DNA from: Bacteroidales bacterium UBA6192
Lineage (GTDB): Bacteria; Bacteroidota; Bacteroidia; Bacteroidales; F082
Assembly (NCBI GenBank): GCA_002422725.1
Contig: DITE01000085.1
Location: forward strand, 1-37,075
Direction of reading: 5' to 3'
Length of the DNA: 37,075 bases
Shown here one piece after another: positions 25,205 through 32,840 of this stretch. The position numbers and the translations under genes were made by a program. Below the pieces are notes generated by a model. That model did no database searches and was not told where the DNA came from. It saw only the letters and a list, made by a program, of their open reading frames with translations. Each line of letters starts with the position of its first letter. Positions within the stretch are counted from its first letter, which is position 1.

Positions 25205-25804
25205 TCACTCCCAGTTTCCGTCGGTTGAAGGTTCAACCATTGATCCAACCTTGAGGCCCGGATATTTTTCAAGTTGTTCGCTACTGGCAATCAGATTAAT
25301 AACCCGTTGTTCATCCAGCCCTTGCAGATACACCTTGAAAGGTGCTTTTGCCTCGAAGATGCCTACCCTGACTCCGCCCCTGTCCATCTCACCAGCAGCC
25401 AGTTCGAAAGAAACTTTGTTGCTGAAAGGGATGTACCTGAAATCATTCGGGTTAAAATTCTTTCTTTTTCCAAATAAGGAATCCACCACTGCAATGTAGC
25501 CCAGTGTGTCGGCAATTGTTTTGGTGAATGTTGTATCATTTGGATCGGCAACAAGTTTCACCACCGGGATTTCACCGTTGCGCAGAAAAGCGCTAAGAGA
25601 ATCAAAGTTATCCGAGTACTTTCCGTTAGCCTGACGATAAAAAATCTGAAGACTACGGATGTCTTTTAACCGCTGAACAACCTCAACTTCACGGCTCGAT
25701 TTTTCCTTGTTAAACTGAACAGGTTGCATGATGCTGTTGTATACCATATAGGCCAGCACAAAAATCACGATCAATAGAGCGATTTTGACAAGAAGACTTT
25801 TCAT
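25205..25804 (-). CDS. membrane-anchored hypothetical, pseudopilin-like outline
   Basis: A 199-residue protein with one N-terminal hydrophobic helix (about 5-25) and a soluble domain probably outside the membrane. After the helix comes an amphipathic stretch (EVVQRLKDIRSLQIFYR) and then GKYSDNFDSLSAFL, the same order as in minor pseudopilins, where a helix leads to a short substrate-like Y-x-D pattern. No prepilin peptidase site is visible, so this is a resemblance only. The rest is beta-rich, with a glycine-rich turn (AAGEMDRGGVRVGIFEA) and a basic C-terminal region. It has its own promoter and is the first gene of a cluster with DUF3822 and rsmD. The function is unknown. Confidence 0.7.
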   Translation of the reverse strand: MKSLLVKIALLIVIFVLAYMVYNSIMQPVQFNKEKSSREVEVVQRLKDIRSLQIFYRQANGKYSDNFDSLSAFLRNGEIPVVKLVADPNDTTFTKTIADTLGYIAVVDSLFGKRKNFNPNDFRYIPFSNKVSFELAAGEMDRGGVRVGIFEAKAPFKVYLQGLDEQRVINLIASSEQLEKYPGLKVGSMVEPSTDGNWE

Positions 25805-25824
25805 GGTTTAAATTTTTTCTCCTG

Positions 25825-25832
25825 CAAAGGTA
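25825..25832 (-). promoter_or_regulatory. promoter -7 element of the 25804-DUF3822-rsmD cluster
   Basis: Reads tacctttg on the minus strand, followed by C: a perfect TAnnTTTG, 20 bases before the ATG at 25804. The -33 region is an A/T-rich tract without a clear TTTG. Confidence 0.6.
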
Positions 25833-25936
25833 AGTTTTTTTTAAAACTGTCAGCAGAATTCAGCATTAAACTGAAATTTAAAACAAGCTTTAAGTACAGC
25901 TTACATTCATGGAGGGAAACACATTATAATCGGCAA

Positions 25937-28855
25937 CTAATCCATTCTACCGCGCTTCTGGTGAATAAGTTCGTCCAACACCGGAAGCAGGTAGCTGGAG
26001 CGAATCGGTTTGGCTATATATCCATCGCAACCAGCTTCGAAGCAGGCTTCTTTTTCATCAACAAGTGCATAGGCGGTTTGCGCAATAATTGGTAAAAACG
26101 GTAATCTACTTTTAATTTGTCTGGTTGCTTCCAGACCATCAATCAACGGAAGCTGAATATCCATGAGCACAAGATCGATTTCAGGATTCGAGAAGCATAA
26201 GTCAACTGCCTGCTGCCCATCCACAGCCCACAGAATTTCGGCTCCGGTGGGTTCAATAAGTACTTTTAGCAACTCAAAATTCGACTCCACATCCTCAACA
26301 ATCAATATAAGTTTACCGGAATAGTCATATGTTAACTTCTTTCTTCCATCATTTTCCTTCTCATTCATATTGACATTCTCCAGAGGTATGGTAATGTGAA
26401 AGATTGTTCCCATTCCGGCAGTACTTTCAAACCGGATATTTCCCTGCATCAGGTTCACCAGTTGCTCAACAATACTCAGACCAAGTCCTGTTCCGGGAAA
26501 CACCCTTTTCGTTTGCTCATTAAGCTTGATAAACCTTTTGAATATCAATGGCTTTTTTTCTTCAGGAATGCCTATTCCCGAATCACTTACCCACATATTC
26601 AACAGCTGGTTCTCCCATTTAAAGCCAAAATTAATTTCACCTGCATCGGTAAATTTGAAGGCATTATCGAGCAGATTGGTCATGATCTGTCGTATACGTT
26701 GTTCATCAACAAGACAGATCAAGGGCTTCTCCGGAATATCTGCCCGGAAAACAAAATTTGCAGGTTTTTTTGGAACCTGAAGTGTGATATAAAGTTTATA
26801 GATATCGCGAAAGAGGATACTCAGATTTGTCTCCTGTTGATGCATTTTCAATTCACCAGCCTCAATCCGCGATAAGTCAATAATATCGCCAATAAGCTGC
26901 AACAGTGCATTCCCGTTTTCGTGAATTAGCCTTACAAAGTGATCGTGTTCGTTGGGATCAAGTTGTGTTTCTGTGAGAAGTCCACTGAACCCAATGATTG
27001 CATTAAGTGGTGTTCGGATTTCGTGCGACATATTGGCCAAAAATGCTGATTTAAGCTTATCCGATTCTTCAGCTTTCAGAAGTGCTTGGGTCAGGCTATC
27101 CTCGGTCTGCTTCCGTTGGGTAATATCCCTTCCCAACACGATTAATCCGTTGCGACTGCCATCGTCGTTAAAAACAGGCACCTTTATCACATCGTAAACC
27201 TTTGCAGGGCCTTTGGGTTGTTGAATTACTTCATCCCCACGCGATATCGCTTTCTTTTGCCATGTAATCTCATCTGTAATCATACAGGTTTTAAAGGCCT
27301 CAGTGAAAAACGGAGAAAAAACAGCTAGTTCCGAATCGGTTTTCATATGGTAATCAACATCCTCGAGACCAAACAGTTTCAGGTCGGCTTCGTTAGCTTC
27401 GAGCCAGCGACCTTGTCCATCCTTGAAACAAATGATATCCGGAGTTGAATTGATGAGCGTTCTCAACAAATTTTCCTGTTCGGCAAGTGCTTTGTTCACC
27501 AGGCTCAATTCCTCTTTCGCTTTCTTGTTTGCCAGATTTTGTTTCGATAACTCCAGGCTTGAACTTTTGATACGCTTGTTGAGTCTATGCACAATAAGCA
27601 ACAAAACAAGAAAAATAACCGAGGCAATCACACTCACAGTCATATATAAGTGTTGTAAACCTATAGTATTTCGCTGTTCGGCCAGCAGTTTCTCCTGAAA
27701 CTGTTTTTCTTTTTGTAAGCTTTCTATCTCCGCCAGTTTCCGATCGACTAAAATGCGGGCCTGCAAGTTTTGAATAGCCGCTGAATCATATACAGTTCTG
27801 ACCGAATCAAACAAGTCTTGATATGCTAACAGATACTGTATTGACTTATCCTTATCGCCAAGCATATGCCAACTTTCGAACAGATTTCTCAAAGCATCGA
27901 GCCGAAGGTTATCATCCATGCTTTCATGTGCCAACCCGAGGGCCTGATTGAAATAAACAATTGCTTGTCTGTAATTCTTCTGGCCAAAGTAGACCTGACC
28001 TTTCCCATTCAACGAATGCCTTGAGTTTGCCGGCGCAAAAGCATAAATCTCCAATGCCCTGTCAAAATAAGCCATAGCACTGTCGTAGTTTTTCCATTCA
28101 AGATGGATGCGTCCGATATTATGATATGCATTGGCCTCACCAAGTACATCCTTTATCTGCTGTGAAATTTGGATACTCTCGCGAAACAGAGGCAAAGCCT
28201 TATCATACTGCCTTAGATCGGTCTGTACCAGACCCATATTATTGAGCACACTCAGCATTCCTTTGAAATCATTTTGTCTGACAGCAATTTCCCTTGACCT
28301 TGTATAATAATCAAGGGCTTCCTGAAATGATTTCATGGCGAAATACAACGACCCTATATTCGTGAGGTTATGACCTATTCCGAGTGAATCACCAATTTCC
28401 TCCTTCAAACTGAGTGATCGCAGGTAATAATCTAGTGATTCCTCAAGATTTCCCAGATCGTGATACGCTACACCAATGTTGTTGTAGATGTTTGCTATCT
28501 CATTTTTATTGGATAATCGATCAAAGTATAAGATGGCTGAATCGTAATAAAGCAAAGCTTCTCCATAATTACTGAGGTAGTAATAGGTAACTCCAACGTT
28601 TTTCATGGCTTTGGCCAATAATGAGTCTGATCCCTGCTTTTTGGAAAGATCAAGTGCCATAATGCTGTATTCAAGTGCTTTATCTATTGATCGTGCTTGA
28701 TAAAGTTTCGTCAGGGTAATGTAATCTTCGACCGTTTCGGCAGTCTCAGGTTGCACCTCGGATGATTGAGCATTTGAAGATGCTGAATAGAAGAGGCAAC
28801 AAAACAGACCAAGTATGGAGATGATAAAAGCAAAAACGCGTGAGGCAAAACGCAT
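25937..28855 (-). CDS. TPR-containing hybrid sensor histidine kinase
   Basis: A 972-residue membrane sensor joining kinase and receiver. After a signal peptide (1-30) come tetratricopeptide repeats to about 375 (YNNIGVAYHDLGNLEESLDY and similar). A coiled region and a transmembrane helix at about 400-423 lead to a PAS domain (about 465-580, INSTPDIICFKDGQGRWLEA), then HisKA with the phosphorylated H611 in NMSHEIRTPLNAIIGF. The ATPase domain follows (NLLDNAFKF, DSGIGIP, GTGLGLSIVEQL), and the receiver domain (about 845-965) carries D899 in LVLMDIQLP. No output domain or response regulator is seen. It is divergent from a secreted FG-GAP protein and has a well-formed promoter. TPR repeats outside the membrane may read a periplasmic ligand; that is inference. 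Confidence 0.92.
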   Translation of the reverse strand: MRFASRVFAFIISILGLFCCLFYSASSNAQSSEVQPETAETVEDYITLTKLYQARSIDKALEYSIMALDLSKKQGSDSLLAKAMKNVGVTYYYLSNYGEALLYYDSAILYFDRLSNKNEIANIYNNIGVAYHDLGNLEESLDYYLRSLSLKEEIGDSLGIGHNLTNIGSLYFAMKSFQEALDYYTRSREIAVRQNDFKGMLSVLNNMGLVQTDLRQYDKALPLFRESIQISQQIKDVLGEANAYHNIGRIHLEWKNYDSAMAYFDRALEIYAFAPANSRHSLNGKGQVYFGQKNYRQAIVYFNQALGLAHESMDDNLRLDALRNLFESWHMLGDKDKSIQYLLAYQDLFDSVRTVYDSAAIQNLQARILVDRKLAEIESLQKEKQFQEKLLAEQRNTIGLQHLYMTVSVIASVIFLVLLLIVHRLNKRIKSSSLELSKQNLANKKAKEELSLVNKALAEQENLLRTLINSTPDIICFKDGQGRWLEANEADLKLFGLEDVDYHMKTDSELAVFSPFFTEAFKTCMITDEITWQKKAISRGDEVIQQPKGPAKVYDVIKVPVFNDDGSRNGLIVLGRDITQRKQTEDSLTQALLKAEESDKLKSAFLANMSHEIRTPLNAIIGFSGLLTETQLDPNEHDHFVRLIHENGNALLQLIGDIIDLSRIEAGELKMHQQETNLSILFRDIYKLYITLQVPKKPANFVFRADIPEKPLICLVDEQRIRQIMTNLLDNAFKFTDAGEINFGFKWENQLLNMWVSDSGIGIPEEKKPLIFKRFIKLNEQTKRVFPGTGLGLSIVEQLVNLMQGNIRFESTAGMGTIFHITIPLENVNMNEKENDGRKKLTYDYSGKLILIVEDVESNFELLKVLIEPTGAEILWAVDGQQAVDLCFSNPEIDLVLMDIQLPLIDGLEATRQIKSRLPFLPIIAQTAYALVDEKEACFEAGCDGYIAKPIRSSYLLPVLDELIHQKRGRMD

Positions 28856-28880
28856 CTGGATTTAGTCGATTTGGTTTGGG

Positions 28881-28912
28881 CAAAATTAAAGATAATTGTT
28901 TGACAATCCAAA
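28881..28912 (-). promoter_or_regulatory. promoter of the hybrid kinase gene
   Basis: On the minus strand TTTG (28912-28909), a 20-base spacer and taattttg (28888-28881) match the Bacteroidota promoter fully. The spacer holds a small palindrome, attgt-ttg-acaat (28895-28907), which may be an operator. The start codon at 28855 is about 20 bases past the expected transcription start. Confidence 0.7.
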
Positions 28913-28965
28913 TGCATTATCCCCTAACTACCATTCATTTAATTGATTCATATTCAACAAATTTC

Positions 28966-28996
28966 TTGACTTTGCCTTGGTGATTCCTTATCTTTG
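28966..28996 (+). promoter_or_regulatory. promoter of the FG-GAP protein gene
   Basis: TTG (28966-28968, within ttgac), a 20-base spacer and tatctttg (28989-28996) match both boxes. The leader to the ATG at 29023 is about 20 bases. It faces the kinase promoter across about 50 bases. Confidence 0.75.
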
Positions 28997-29022
28997 TATG
29001 AGATTCACCAAACCAACCAAAT

Positions 29023-30504
29023 ATGAAACGATTAATTAACTTATGGCTAAGTTTGTCATTCCTTTTCATTATGAGCACAGGATTGGCACAAGTAACAAAA
29101 ATCAATGCTCCTGACTATACAGTTGAAGACTGCTTTGGCTGGAGTGTATCCATTTATGGCGATTATGCGATAATCGGAAATGTGTATGATGATGACAACG
29201 ATATCCAAAGTGGGTCAGCATACATTTATCTGTACGATGGGTCAAACTGGGTGGAACAAGACAAGATAATTGCCTCCGACGGTGGATTTGCCGATTATTT
29301 CGGTTATGCTGTTTCCATTCATGATGATCAGCTTATTTCTGGCGCTTACCGCGATTTTGTTGGCCCTGTGCGAAGCGGTTCGGCCTATATCTATCATCGG
29401 AGTGGAAGCGAATGGATTGAAGCTGCCCGGCTAGTACCCTTTGATCCTGAGGAGGAAGACCGTTTTGGGGCAAAAGTCGACATCCAAGGTGACTTTGCAG
29501 CTGTGGGCTCTTACTTTGACGACGATTATGGGGAGTCATCCGGATCGGTGTATGTGTATCAGAAAAACGACGAAACCTGGTCATTCCACCAGAAATTAAC
29601 CCCGCCGGACCTACAAGCCAATGATTTATTTGGAGTTTCAGTCGATCTTAGTGAAGACTATTTGTTTATCGGTGCTATTGGAAACTCGGCTCATGCAACA
29701 AATTCCGGCAAGGTATATATCTATGAACTCATTGAAGATGAATGGGAACTTATAGGAGAGATTTTTCCGAATGACCCTCGCGTTGATCAAAACTTTGGAA
29801 ATGACATATCAGCTGATGATGATCACTTGATTGTAAGTGCAAATATGGACAATGAACTCGGCGCTCAATCCGGGGCGGTCTATGTATTTGGTAAAACAAA
29901 TGATAATTGGATTCAGCTTCAAAAATTATTACCTGATGATGGTCAGCTTGGTGCTGCTTTTGGAAATACAGTGTCGATTCATGAAGACCATCTAGTGGTT
30001 GGCAGCGTTAACAATTTAACCCAACATGGCGAAAGTGGGGCAATCTATATTTACAGTCTTGATATAGATGACATCTGGATTCAATCGACAAAGATTGTAC
30101 CGGCGGACGGACATAACCAGCAGCGATTTGGTGCTGATGTTGGCATATGGAAAAACAATGTCATCACAGGGGCTCCCTACGATGGTGGAATGGGTTACAG
30201 GTGCGGAGCAAGCTATATTTTTGATCTGGATATCATTCTAAAACAGAATGACAATAATCTGCCAACCCATAAACTAAGCTGCTATCCAAACCCTACCACA
30301 GGCGAGATAACCCTTTATTCAAGCGGAATGATCATGCCTTATACAGTTGAAGTGTTCGATGCGCGTGGAACAGCTATTAATCAGTTTATGGTTGACACGC
30401 CTTTGATTAACTTCAGCTTGTCAGGGATTCCTTCAGGAATATATCAGCTGCGGGCAAGTAGTCGTGATGGTTCCTCTGTTGTCCGGAAAATAATTGTCAG
30501 ATAG
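29023..30504 (+). CDS. secreted seven-repeat FG-GAP protein with type IX sorting domain
   Basis: A 493-residue secreted protein. The signal peptide is 1-22 (ending TGLAQ). The body is made of seven repeats of about 50-55 residues, each with FG, a hydrophobic strand and SGSAYIY or a variant (for example FGYAVSIHDDQLISGAY, FGNTVSIHEDHLVVGSV), so it most likely forms a seven-bladed FG-GAP propeller. The last 80 residues are a type A sorting domain of the type IX secretion system: YPNPTTGEITLY, VEVFDARG, then GIPSGIYQLRA and a basic end (VVRKIIVR). So the protein should be exported and attached to the cell surface. It is divergent from the hybrid kinase. What the propeller binds is unknown. The next gene lies convergent 34 bases away. 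Confidence 0.9.
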   Translation: MKRLINLWLSLSFLFIMSTGLAQVTKINAPDYTVEDCFGWSVSIYGDYAIIGNVYDDDNDIQSGSAYIYLYDGSNWVEQDKIIASDGGFADYFGYAVSIHDDQLISGAYRDFVGPVRSGSAYIYHRSGSEWIEAARLVPFDPEEEDRFGAKVDIQGDFAAVGSYFDDDYGESSGSVYVYQKNDETWSFHQKLTPPDLQANDLFGVSVDLSEDYLFIGAIGNSAHATNSGKVYIYELIEDEWELIGEIFPNDPRVDQNFGNDISADDDHLIVSANMDNELGAQSGAVYVFGKTNDNWIQLQKLLPDDGQLGAAFGNTVSIHEDHLVVGSVNNLTQHGESGAIYIYSLDIDDIWIQSTKIVPADGHNQQRFGADVGIWKNNVITGAPYDGGMGYRCGASYIFDLDIILKQNDNNLPTHKLSCYPNPTTGEITLYSSGMIMPYTVEVFDARGTAINQFMVDTPLINFSLSGIPSGIYQLRASSRDGSSVVRKIIVR

Positions 30505-30538
30505 CGTCTGCAGGTGTCTCGATCAGGTTGGTGAAAGT

Positions 30539-30997
30539 CTACGAAAGGATATCCTGCATCATTTCTTTAAAACCAGGGATATATTCCAGGAAACTCACCT
30601 GACCTTCAGTATGGTCAATTTTGCAGCAATATTGCTGACTACCGTTGGTCATAAGTAAATATGGCACCTTAAGCTTAATGTTGTAAGATGCGGCCTGCGA
30701 CATTACCTGCTGACTGAGCGGAATATGTCTTGCCTTGCATTCAACAATCATCAGCGGATTGAGCTGGGGCGAGAAAACAACAATATCGCAGCGCTTATCC
30801 ATGCCGTAAAGCCTGATGGCATATTCAACAGCCATGAATCCGATTGGCACTCCCGATTCTTCCACCAACGTGCGGAGCATCATCTGTCTTACTTCCTCTT
30901 CGGGCGTTTGTTTGACATATTTTCGTCGTACCGGATCGAAAACTTCAGGTTTTCCTTCTCTCATTCTGGTTCTGAACCAATGAACAATTTCTGACAT
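30539..30997 (-). CDS. HSDR_N-type nuclease-like domain protein
   Basis: A 152-residue protein like the N-terminal domain of type I restriction R subunits (HSDR_N_2), which has the PD-(D/E)xK nuclease fold. The catalytic pattern is visible: D71 in KRCDIVVF, and E86 with K88 in MIVECKA. The start MSEIVHWFRTRM and the block YVKQTPEEEVRQMML are typical of the free-standing Bacteroidota form. I took the ATG at 30997 rather than the open frame to 31123, because the divergent gene's promoter lies in that extension. No restriction or modification subunits are near, so this is probably not a restriction system. The substrate and role are unknown; an RNA- or DNA-repair nuclease is one possibility. Confidence 0.82.
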   Translation of the reverse strand: MSEIVHWFRTRMREGKPEVFDPVRRKYVKQTPEEEVRQMMLRTLVEESGVPIGFMAVEYAIRLYGMDKRCDIVVFSPQLNPLMIVECKARHIPLSQQVMSQAASYNIKLKVPYLLMTNGSQQYCCKIDHTEGQVSFLEYIPGFKEMMQDILS

Positions 30998-31039
30998 AAT
31001 GTAGCTTGCCTGATTAAAACATTGAATGGCAAAAGTCAG

Positions 31040-31047
31040 TATATTTG
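31040..31047 (+). promoter_or_regulatory. promoter -7 element of the AMP nucleosidase gene
   Basis: A perfect TAnnTTTG (tatatttg) 18 bases before the ATG at 31066. A TTG lies 15 bases upstream (31022-31024), closer than usual. The promoter rules out the upstream TTG start at 31045. Confidence 0.6.
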
Positions 31048-31065
31048 TTGAATAAAAAAGCCTGC

Positions 31066-31836
31066 ATGAAAGATAAAAAAACCATAGTCGAAAACTGGCT
31101 TCCACGCTATACCGGTCAGGCACTCGAAGAGTTTGGGGAATACATCCTGCTGACCAATTTTAATCAATACCTCGAGCTGTTTGCCGAATGGCATAATGTT
31201 CCCATTGTTGGCCACGAAAATCCCATGCCATGTGCCACCTCAGGCAATATATCCATCATCAATTTCAGCATGGGAAGTGCCAATGCAGCCACGATAATGG
31301 ACTTGCTCGGTTCAATTAATCCAAAAGCGGTTTTGTTCCTGGGAAAATGCGGGGGACTGAAGAAAAAAAACAATGTAGGTGACTTTATTCTTCCCATCGC
31401 TGCCATTCGAGGTGAAGGAACTTCGAATGACTATCTGCCACCTGAAGTGCCTGCCCTACCTGCTTTTAGCCTGCAGAAAGCCATTTCGACAACCATCAGG
31501 GACCATGGCCGCGATTACTGGACAGGAACGGTTTATACAACCAACCGAAGGGTTTGGGAACATGATGAAGAATTCAAAAATTACCTGATTAAAACCCGGA
31601 GCATGGCCGTTGATATGGAAACAGCAACCATTTTTGTTGTGGGTTTTGCCAATGAAATACCGACAGGCGCATTACTTTTGGTGTCGGATCAGCCAATGCT
31701 TCCCGAGGGTGTTAAAACTTCGGAAAGCGACAGGCGTGTTAATCAACAGTTTGTTGCTGAGCATCTGAAAATCGGTATCGACTCGCTCGAACAACTGATT
31801 AATCAGGGTCAAACCGTTAAACATCTGCGTTTTTAA
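31066..31836 (+). CDS. amn: AMP nucleosidase (PNP/UDP phosphorylase superfamily)
   Basis: Probably splits AMP into adenine and ribose 5-phosphate. The 256-residue protein is of the Bacteroidota form, shorter than E. coli Amn. The nucleoside-binding motifs are FLGKCGGLKKKNNVGDF at 91-107, GEGTSNDYLPPEVPAL at 116-131, and MAVDMETATIFV with D183 and E185; SDQP at 207-210 has the catalytic aspartate of the superfamily. It is followed two bases later by holA, so the two are co-transcribed. The upstream start at 31045 (TTG, seven residues earlier) is rejected because the promoter overlaps it. The family call is firm; true AMP specificity is inferred from recalled relatives. Confidence 0.87.
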   Translation: MKDKKTIVENWLPRYTGQALEEFGEYILLTNFNQYLELFAEWHNVPIVGHENPMPCATSGNISIINFSMGSANAATIMDLLGSINPKAVLFLGKCGGLKKKNNVGDFILPIAAIRGEGTSNDYLPPEVPALPAFSLQKAISTTIRDHGRDYWTGTVYTTNRRVWEHDEEFKNYLIKTRSMAVDMETATIFVVGFANEIPTGALLLVSDQPMLPEGVKTSESDRRVNQQFVAEHLKIGIDSLEQLINQGQTVKHLRF

Positions 31837-31838
31837 GC

Positions 31839-32840
31839 ATGATGACCTACGAACAAATTCTTTCGGACATTCGGAACAAGGTTTATTCGCCTGTCTATCT
31901 CCTCATGGGTGAGGAACCTTATTTTATTGATACCATTTCTGATTTGATCGAAGACACAGTTCTGGAAGAGCAATATCAGGAATTCAACAAACTTGTAGTC
32001 TACGGTCGTGATGTGGATGTCCGCATGATAGCCTCCCAGGCAAAAAGCTATCCGATGTCGGGGAATTATCAGGTTCTTATTGTGAAAGAAGCTCAGGATG
32101 TGAAAGATATAGAAGCGCTGGAATCCTATGTCATGAATCCGCTCGAATCAACCATACTCGTTATAAACTACAAGTATAAAAAGATTGACAAGCGCAAGTC
32201 GTTCGTCAAATTGGTTGAAAAGAAAGGTGTATTGTTTGAGTCGAAAAAACTGTATGACAACAATATCCCTGATTGGATAACAAAGTATCTGGGCCAGAAA
32301 AATTATACCATCACGCCTAAAGCCTGTCAGATGATGGCCGATTTTCTGGGCACCGACTTGCATAAGATCAGGAATGAGCTGGAAAAACTGGTAATCAGCT
32401 TTCCGCCAAAAACCAGGATAGACGATGACATTGTTGAACGCAACATTGGCATTTCGAAAGACTATAATGTTTTTGAATTGCAAAAAGCCATTGGTAACCG
32501 CGATGTTTTTAGGGCAAATCAGATAATCAATTATTTTGGTGCCAACAGCAAAGACAACTCCATATTGATGGTGATTGCCCTTTTGCATGCTTACTTTGTG
32601 AAACTGTTAAAATGCCATTTCACAGCCGATAAATCAAAAAATAACCTTGCTTCAGTGCTGGGATTAAACCCATTTTTTGTTACTGATTATCAGACGGCTA
32701 TTAAGAACTATCCGATAAGTAAGATTGCTGATAACATAAGCGTGCTGCGCGAATACGACCTCAAGGGCAAGGGATTGGGAAATGTGTCAGCCGACGATGG
32801 TGAGCTGTATAAGGAATTGATCTACAAACTTATTCATTAA
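31839..32840 (+). CDS. holA: DNA polymerase III delta subunit
   Basis: Delta subunit of the clamp loader, which opens and loads the sliding clamp on primed DNA. The 333 residues are of usual size. The N-terminal part has YSPVYLLMGEEPYFIDT and VLIVKEAQDVKD; a central motif is LGTDLHKIRNELEKL, and the C-terminal collar domain has DYNVFELQKAIGNRD. The protein has no Walker A, as expected for delta, which does not hydrolyse ATP. The ATG is two bases after the AMP nucleosidase stop; a second ATG follows at once (31842). The stop codon overlaps that of the convergent acyl-CoA ligase within a shared TTAA. Confidence is high from the length and the family blocks. Confidence 0.93.
   Translation: MMTYEQILSDIRNKVYSPVYLLMGEEPYFIDTISDLIEDTVLEEQYQEFNKLVVYGRDVDVRMIASQAKSYPMSGNYQVLIVKEAQDVKDIEALESYVMNPLESTILVINYKYKKIDKRKSFVKLVEKKGVLFESKKLYDNNIPDWITKYLGQKNYTITPKACQMMADFLGTDLHKIRNELEKLVISFPPKTRIDDDIVERNIGISKDYNVFELQKAIGNRDVFRANQIINYFGANSKDNSILMVIALLHAYFVKLLKCHFTADKSKNNLASVLGLNPFFVTDYQTAIKNYPISKIADNISVLREYDLKGKGLGNVSADDGELYKELIYKLIH

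Noticed and set aside
30539..30997. Type I restriction system
   Set aside because: Only the N-terminal nuclease-like domain is present, with no helicase, specificity or methyltransferase subunit.
31045..31065. Upstream TTG start of AMP nucleosidase
   Set aside because: Lies within the -7 element of the promoter; the ATG at 31066 matches the family start.
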